Shown here piece by piece: positions 17,601 to 21,548 of a stretch of 21,548 nucleotides of DNA; position 1 is the first letter of the stretch, and each line of letters opens with the position of its first letter. This DNA comes from an uncultured Proteiniphilum sp. GTDB lineage: Bacteria; Bacteroidota; Bacteroidia; Bacteroidales; Dysgonomonadaceae. A model generated the notes under the pieces. The model was not told where the DNA came from and ran no database searches. It saw only the letters and a program-made list of their open reading frames with translations. A program made the translations under genes and the position numbers. The stretch lies in assembly GCF_937873925.1 (NCBI RefSeq), contig NZ_CALNAT010000038.1, forward strand, positions 1 through 21,548, in the 5' to 3' direction.

Positions 17601-18182
17601 CTATCTAAGGGTAAGAAGAAAATAGGAATGGTAGCCCAGAAGAAAAAAGATACCGTACTTCTCCCGGAGGCTGAGGATGGCTTTAGATACCAGTTTACGG
17701 CAGCCGTGGACAGAGATGTGAAGTAATTCGGCTATTTGATCGTAATCATATTCCTGTACATAGCGGAGGTAGATAATTTCGCGTTGCCGGTCGGTGAGAG
17801 AACTGAGCATCTGTTCGATCCCTGTTTTTATCTGTACCTGTTCTTCTTTTTCGATCATCAGTTCTTCCACATTCACTGGTATATTGAAAGGTATTTGCAG
17901 GGTAGGATCTATATCTTCCAGTCCGATATGTTCCTTTAGATTTTTGTGAATATCCAGAAGCCTGTTTTTTAATGATTTGAAAAGATAGAATTTAATGTTG
18001 GAGATGTTGTCCAACTTGTCGCTGCCGGTCGTGACCTTTATAAAAACATCGTGAATTGCATCTTTTACGATCTCACTTTCAAAACCGAGATAGCAGCCGT
18101 ATGTGAACAGGTCGTCCACATACAGGGTATAAATGGAAGCAATATCTTTCTCTTTTTTCACTGATTCTACAGGATCCCTCAT
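17601..18182 (-). CDS. ECF-type RNA polymerase sigma factor (FecI-like)
   Basis: This 193-residue sigma-70 family protein starts at the ATG at 18182. The frame extends to a TTG at 18197, but ATG is the better start. Region 2 lies at about 15-85 (DLFTYGCYLGFESEIVKDAIHDVFIKV, FYLFKSLKNRLLD) and region 4 at about 125-180 (LTDRQREIIYLRYVQEYDYDQIAELL, then SVHGCRKLVSKAILSLREK, the recognition helix). It is likely the partner of the FecR at 14311-15501 and the activator of the two SusCD cassettes. It converges with the PNGase F-like gene, with 11 bp between stops and no visible terminator, so the 3' ends of the two messages probably overlap. Regions 2 and 4 are joined by a short linker, as expected for ECF factors. 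Confidence 0.93.
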   Translation of the reverse strand: MRDPVESVKKEKDIASIYTLYVDDLFTYGCYLGFESEIVKDAIHDVFIKVTTGSDKLDNISNIKFYLFKSLKNRLLDIHKNLKEHIGLEDIDPTLQIPFNIPVNVEELMIEKEEQVQIKTGIEQMLSSLTDRQREIIYLRYVQEYDYDQIAELLHISVHGCRKLVSKAILSLREKYGIFFLLGYHSYFLLTLR

Positions 18183-18281
18183 ATGATTGAATTGCAAAAT
18201 AAGCGAAAAATATCGGAATAAAAAATATTATCTTTTCTCTAAAATCCCGTCAAGGCACATTTACTTCATAATCTTCGGAAG

Positions 18282-18289
18282 CAAACCTA
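18282..18289 (-). promoter_or_regulatory. Candidate -7 element (TAGGTTTG) upstream of the ECF sigma gene
   Basis: On the minus strand TAGGTTTG fits TAnnTTTG and would give a leader of roughly 90 nt to the ATG at 18182. No clear TTTG is seen 19-21 nt upstream. A second, poorer match (TTATTTTG, 18202-18195) lies very close to the start codon. Confidence 0.35.
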
Positions 18290-18394
18290 TTCCGTAAAGC
18301 GAATGTTGAAAAATCCGTTATCTTCACGATAATCGGACACGGACGTACGGATGACTTTACTTTTTTCGATATGGTAAAGATAATGGTTTTGCAT
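18287..18394 (-). CDS. Possible 35-residue small protein upstream of the sigma gene
   Basis: A short frame ATG (18394) to TAG (18287) encodes a soluble, mixed-charge peptide that starts MQNHYLYHIEKSKVIR and ends FFNIRFTE. Its composition looks protein-like, unlike the AT-rich flanks, and it sits between a strong hairpin (18427-18489) and the sigma promoter region. I recognise no family. It may be a real small gene, a remnant of an older gene, or chance. Confidence 0.2.
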   Translation of the reverse strand: MQNHYLYHIEKSKVIRTSVSDYREDNGFFNIRFTE

Positions 18395-18426
18395 TAATTG
18401 GAACGAAAAATGTATTATATATAAAA

Positions 18427-18489
18427 CGCTGCTACAGGCTGGATAGTATGCCATAGCACGGCAAAACTATCCGTTTACCTGTAGCAGCG
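18427..18489 (-). terminator. Large three-tier hairpin behind the TonB-dependent receptor gene
   Basis: The perfect 12-bp arms CGCTGCTACAGG (18427-18438) and CCTGTAGCAGCG (18478-18489) enclose GGATAGT/ACTATCC (18441-18447 with 18466-18472) and TGCC/GGCA (18449-18452 with 18460-18463) around a 7-nt loop. On the minus strand it begins 22 nt after the receptor stop and is followed by TTTTATATATAA, so it can act as its terminator. It is longer and more branched than terminators usually need. Confidence 0.6.
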
Positions 18490-18511
18490 CTGCATTCTTA
18501 GGGAATTAATT

Positions 18512-20554
18512 TTAAAATTGTATACTTGCTCCGCCCGATAACCAAAACCCCGGCTGGGGGATATTGCCGAAATCGACATGCGTGGCGTTGAAAATGTTGT
18601 TTGCGTTGACAAACAGGTCGACGCGGGGGAACTTGTAGTTGGCTTTTATATCCACAAGGGAGAAGGGGGCAAAATCCACCTGTTCGCCGGGTTGCAGATC
18701 GATATACTGCACATAGGAACCGGCCCTTTCCTGCCAGCGGAAATTCCATGAAAGGGTGAGGTTTCTCACTACATCGTGATGCAGTGCGGCGGTGAATTTA
18801 TGCCGGAGATGGTTCAATGTATAATTGGAGATCAATTCATCTTCTACCATATTTTGGTGAAGATGCATATATCCCATATTGAAGGAACGGAAGGGCTGAC
18901 CGCTTCCAAACCACTCTTTCAGATCCAGACCCACGGTAGCTTCCAATCCCTTTGTATTGATCTTTGTATGGTTCATCGACTGCCATAGTGCCTCGGGAGA
19001 CGGTTTTACCCAGTCGATCATATTCCTTCCTTTCACATAAAAAGCGGCAATACTGCCTCTTACGATACGATGGATGTATTTTGCCCCGGCCTCGAATGCT
19101 TCGGACAATTCGGCCTCAAGGTTGCTGTTACCGGTATGGGTGGCAGTCGTATAGTAGAGGTCGGTGAAGGTGGGCATACGGGTGGCTTTGTTCCACGAGG
19201 CATAAATCCTGAGCGGCTCTAAAGGCCTGTATGATGCGTTCAGTGCAGGGTATAGGTCGAATTTATTTACTACTGCCGTATTATGGTTCAGCAGGCCACC
19301 GACGGAAAGGGTGAATTTGTCGAAGATAAAATTGTGCTCCAGGAAATAGCTGATGTTGGTGCGGTTATCCGAATGGGTGTACTTCCCGATAGTATCCTCC
19401 ATTGGTTTACCCAGTACATTACTCAGAATGCCTTCATTGCGGAACTCGCCTCCAAAACCGGTGATCCCCCACCGCGAGGCGTACTGCATATTAAGGTTCA
19501 TACCGAAGACATCGCTCCGGTGATAATTGTGGTTCTTGTACCAGTCGGGTACGTCGGGAGTACCTTCCCTGATAAGTTGAAATTCGTCATAGTGGCGGCT
19601 CCAATAGATATGTGGTATGAATTTGAGCCGTCCGTTGGTCTCACCACGGATGGAAGCAAAAACGCCCCGTGTATCGTCGAACTGGTTGGGATAGGCGGCT
19701 GTATAGAAGGTGTTGGCGCCCTGTTTTTTATCGTTCAATCCTGCCTGAAGATCGAGATTAGATCCATTGATATTGAATCGGCTTTGCCAGAGCAGATTCC
19801 AGATGTTATAGTCACTGTTCCGGATATATCCGTCCGAATGTTTGTATCCTGCCGATAGTGTATGCAGGGAGTTGTCTGCTTTGTAGGCGCTTCTTGCTTC
19901 AGCACCGAAGAGCCCGTACATACCACCCTCTAATTTTGCGAAACCGTTCGATTCGGTATCCTTCCGGGTGATGATATTCACACCGCCGGAAAAAGCACTT
20001 GCTCCGTAGACCAGTGAAGATGGCCCCTGTACGATCTCGATGCGTTCGATATCGGAAAGGTTGATGGGAATGTTAAAACTGTAATGTCCTGTGTGGGGAT
20101 TGGTGAGGTTTACACCGTTGAGGAGGATGGCTGTCTGATCGAATGATCCGCCGCGAAGTGAGATGTCCGCCTGTACGCCGTGCGGCCCGCGTTGCAGGAT
20201 ATCTACACCTGCCACATAGTTCAAAAGATCTTCAATACTGCGAACGGGCGCCCGCTCAATTTCCCGTCTCGAGATAACGGTTACCTGCCTGGCTGCCAGA
20301 TTCAACGGCAGTTCGACCCTGGAAGCGGTAACCACCACTTCATCCAGCTCTGTCAGAGGAATGGAGTCTGTGGATGTTTCGGTATATGTCCGTTCCGTCG
20401 GTTCAACCGATGCCGCATGGGCGCTTAACAACGTACAACCGGACAGTACGCCGATCGTAACTGCCTTATGGAGGCTGTTGAAAGCACTGTACGACTTCCG
20501 GGCGAATCGTTTGAAACGAAATACCTTCATCGTGTTTAATTGTTTTTTGCGCAT
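18512..20554 (-). CDS. TonB-dependent outer-membrane receptor (BtuB/Cir-like group)
   Basis: This 680-residue receptor has a signal peptide with a long basic leader (cleavage near SAHA, about residue 47), the TonB-box-like DEVVVTASR (about 71-79), a plug at about 80-195 (EDLLNYVAGVDILQRG, ISLRGGSFDQTAILLNGV, GPSSLVYGASAFSGGVNII) and a barrel ending ASIQF. Barrel motifs include TRMPTFTDLYY and FVNANNIFNATHVDFG. It lacks the STN and carboxypeptidase-D-like domains of SusC proteins and has no SusD beside it, so it probably imports a small ligand such as a siderophore, heme or cobalamin; which one cannot be told. No cobalamin-riboswitch-sized leader is present. ATG at 20554 or, 24 bp later, at 20530 could be the start. 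It has its own promoter 30 bp upstream. Confidence 0.92.
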   Translation of the reverse strand: MRKKQLNTMKVFRFKRFARKSYSAFNSLHKAVTIGVLSGCTLLSAHAASVEPTERTYTETSTDSIPLTELDEVVVTASRVELPLNLAARQVTVISRREIERAPVRSIEDLLNYVAGVDILQRGPHGVQADISLRGGSFDQTAILLNGVNLTNPHTGHYSFNIPINLSDIERIEIVQGPSSLVYGASAFSGGVNIITRKDTESNGFAKLEGGMYGLFGAEARSAYKADNSLHTLSAGYKHSDGYIRNSDYNIWNLLWQSRFNINGSNLDLQAGLNDKKQGANTFYTAAYPNQFDDTRGVFASIRGETNGRLKFIPHIYWSRHYDEFQLIREGTPDVPDWYKNHNYHRSDVFGMNLNMQYASRWGITGFGGEFRNEGILSNVLGKPMEDTIGKYTHSDNRTNISYFLEHNFIFDKFTLSVGGLLNHNTAVVNKFDLYPALNASYRPLEPLRIYASWNKATRMPTFTDLYYTTATHTGNSNLEAELSEAFEAGAKYIHRIVRGSIAAFYVKGRNMIDWVKPSPEALWQSMNHTKINTKGLEATVGLDLKEWFGSGQPFRSFNMGYMHLHQNMVEDELISNYTLNHLRHKFTAALHHDVVRNLTLSWNFRWQERAGSYVQYIDLQPGEQVDFAPFSLVDIKANYKFPRVDLFVNANNIFNATHVDFGNIPQPGFWLSGGASIQF

Positions 20555-20583
20555 ATTTTATTTGGTTTTGTAAGAATGCGGTG

Positions 20584-20591
20584 CAAAGGTA
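20584..20591 (-). promoter_or_regulatory. -7 promoter element of the TonB-dependent receptor gene
   Basis: TACCTTTG on the minus strand is an exact TAnnTTTG match, predicting a transcript start near 20577 and a leader of about 23 nt to the ATG at 20554. The -33 box is not clear. Confidence 0.6.
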
Positions 20592-20653
20592 TGAATTTAT
20601 CATTTACAGACCTTTGTCCCGCACTCATATTTAGTCACCGGACTTTAATATTG

Positions 20654-20986
20654 TTACATCACAGCCCTTGTCAATATTTCTTTCACGAAAGCGTTTATCG
20701 AAATCCCTTCCTGTTGTGCCAATGTAGCAATGCGGGCATGCACATCGGATGAAATACGTACGTTGAATGTACCACTATAAGGCTTTTGAGGTTTCTTTCC
20801 CATCTCCCTGCATCCTTCCAGATAACTGTCAATCCCAGCACTGAAATCGGTTTGTAACTCTGAAAGTGTTTCCCCTTCATATGTAATACTGTCGACATTC
20901 ATTCCGAGGACTTTTCCAATCAGACAATTATCTTCTTTATTATATTCAACTGTACCGGTATAACCTTTATATTCCAAATTATCCAT
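20654..20986 (-). CDS. hicB: HicB-family antitoxin with ribbon-helix-helix DNA-binding domain
   Basis: This 110-residue antitoxin has an N-terminal HicB fold at about 7-60 (YTGTVEYNKEDNCLIGKVLGM, ITYEGETLSELQTDFSAGIDSYLE) that covers the toxin, then a linker rich in Lys and Pro. The C-terminal Arc/MetJ-type ribbon-helix-helix lies at about 72-110 (GTFNVRISSDVHARIATLA, GISINAFVKEIL). It follows hicA by 14 bp in the same orientation, toxin first, which is the usual hicAB order. The ribbon-helix-helix domain should repress the operon, and a palindrome in front of hicA is a likely binding site. No terminator is visible after it, so some read-through into the receptor gene is possible. Confidence 0.92.
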   Translation of the reverse strand: MDNLEYKGYTGTVEYNKEDNCLIGKVLGMNVDSITYEGETLSELQTDFSAGIDSYLEGCREMGKKPQKPYSGTFNVRISSDVHARIATLAQQEGISINAFVKEILTRAVM

Positions 20987-21000
20987 AATTGTAATTCTTA

Positions 21001-21264
21001 TTATAATGAAATTATCCGAGCATTGATAAGTTTTTCCAATACATCTTTCATGACACCGGATTTTATTACATTTGACGGATGTGGCCGGTGTAAATCGATG
21101 ATACTTTGTTTTTCTTTATTTTGAAATCTGACACGCGACCCGGAAGTACGTCCTTTTTGACTTTCTACATATCCGAGCGAAACAAGTAATGAAATCATTT
21201 CTTGATAGGTAAAGTCTTTCGGCTGCTTCACAAATCGCCGTATCAGTTTCTCCTTACGACTCAT
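21001..21264 (-). CDS. hicA: HicA-family mRNA interferase toxin
   Basis: This 87-residue toxin has the double-stranded-RNA-binding-like HicA fold: TYQEMISLLVSLGYVESQ as helix and first strand, GRTSGSRVRF as the strand that normally carries the catalytic His of the GSH motif, and LHRPHP (His59, His62) near the third strand. Here Arg44 stands where the His of GSH is usual, a form I believe is common in one HicA subgroup together with HRPHP. By family knowledge it cleaves mRNA and tmRNA when HicB is lost. ATG at 21264 is 29 bp from the -7 element. It is the first gene of a two-gene operon with hicB. Confidence 0.9.
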   Translation of the reverse strand: MSRKEKLIRRFVKQPKDFTYQEMISLLVSLGYVESQKGRTSGSRVRFQNKEKQSIIDLHRPHPSNVIKSGVMKDVLEKLINARIISL

Positions 21265-21271
21265 ATTATTT

Positions 21272-21293
21272 CAGTGTAACTGATTTCAGTTAC
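21272..21293 (-). promoter_or_regulatory. Operator-like palindrome between the hicA promoter and start codon
   Basis: GTAACTG (21276-21282) and CAGTTAC (21287-21293) are perfect inverted arms with a 4-nt centre, and a further partial half-site CAGTG (21272-21276) abuts them. The palindrome touches the -7 element and covers the expected transcript start, an ideal place for HicB autorepression. Confidence 0.55.
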
Positions 21294-21323
21294 AAATATA
21301 TTAAATGTTTTCCAATTTACAAA
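21293..21323 (-). promoter_or_regulatory. hicAB promoter
   Basis: On the minus strand TTTG (21323-21320), 19 nt, then TATATTTG (21300-21293): a complete Bacteroidetes -33/-7 pair with standard spacing, predicting a start near 21286. Confidence 0.65.
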
Positions 21324-21548
21324 ATATATCAATTAATTTTTGCAAGTATATTCTTGCAGATTGATGAAAATGGTATACCGGTTGCGTTGAGTTTATACTG
21401 CGGATCGGGAAATAAAACTTATTAAATGGCGGTATGAGTGGTTAAAATGCAAAAAAGGAGAAATGTACGTTCCCGTACTTGCGTTCTTCTTTAAAATTCG
21501 GGAGATGTGAGAAGTGGTGATTTTTGGAGTGTTCCATGACAAAAAATC
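21324..21548 (-). other. Right-edge region without a confirmed gene
   Basis: This is AT-rich sequence upstream of hicA. The only notable frame is on the minus strand, open from the right edge to a stop at 21442-21444, about 34 codons with an internal ATG at 21537 (peptide from there begins MEHSKNHHFSHLPNFKEERK). It could be the tail of a gene beyond the edge or chance. A partial inverted repeat GTACG/CGTAC lies inside it, near 21466-21478. Confidence 0.2.

Noticed and set aside
18183..18197. TTG start for the sigma gene
   Set aside because: An ATG five codons later gives a complete ECF factor and a normal N-terminus.
18427..18489. Inverted repeat as the end of an insertion sequence
   Set aside because: No transposase, target duplication or second end is visible; the arms form one compact hairpin.
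19283..19858. Plus-strand frame of 191 codons inside the TonB-dependent receptor gene
   Set aside because: Long, but opposite a receptor with clear plug and barrel motifs; no recognisable family and no promoter.
20555..20653. Cobalamin riboswitch before the BtuB-like receptor
   Set aside because: Only about 100 bp is free and the promoter lies 30 bp from the start, leaving no room for such a leader.
21442..21548. Short minus-strand frame at the right edge as a confirmed gene
   Set aside because: Only about 34 codons are visible, no family is recognised and the start is outside or uncertain.

Overview
The window looks like chromosomal DNA from a member of the order Bacteroidales. It has SusC/SusD pairs, DUF4959/DUF5000-type and DUF4998-type lipoproteins, a FecI/FecR-like sigma/anti-sigma pair, promoter elements of the Bacteroidetes TAnnTTTG type, and no Shine-Dalgarno signals in front of its genes. 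I cannot name the genus from sequence alone. Nearly all genes lie on the minus strand and should be read from the right edge to the left.

Layout from right to left: a hicAB toxin-antitoxin operon (21264-20654) with a good promoter and an operator-like palindrome; a stand-alone TonB-dependent receptor (20554-18512) with its own promoter and a large hairpin behind it; an ECF sigma factor (18182-17601); a plus-strand PNGase F-like secreted glycoamidase (15832-17589) that converges on the sigma gene; a FecR-like anti-sigma factor (15501-14311); then two tandem, diverged copies of a glycan-uptake cassette. Cassette A (14275-7563) is leader, SusC, SusD, DUF4959/DUF5000 lipoprotein. A DUF4998-discoidin lipoprotein (7522-6383) follows it. 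Cassette B (6319-1) repeats leader, SusC, SusD, lipoprotein, and runs off the left edge.

The likely system is a polysaccharide utilization locus controlled by trans-envelope signalling. Both SusC proteins carry an N-terminal STN domain, the kind that contacts FecR-type anti-sigma factors, and a matching anti-sigma and ECF sigma are present. The adjacent PNGase F-like protein suggests N-glycans or glycoproteins as the substrate; that is an inference.

The most interesting signal is in the two SusC leaders. Each holds, on the strand antisense to susC, a TAnnTTTG-like element over the susC start codon, an almost invariant stretch of about 40 nt, and a covarying hairpin followed by a T-run. Together they look like two paralogous antisense small RNAs of about 75 nt, resembling the DonS-type antisense RNAs known from ECF-controlled Bacteroides loci. 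No tRNA, rRNA, CRISPR array or complete insertion sequence was seen.
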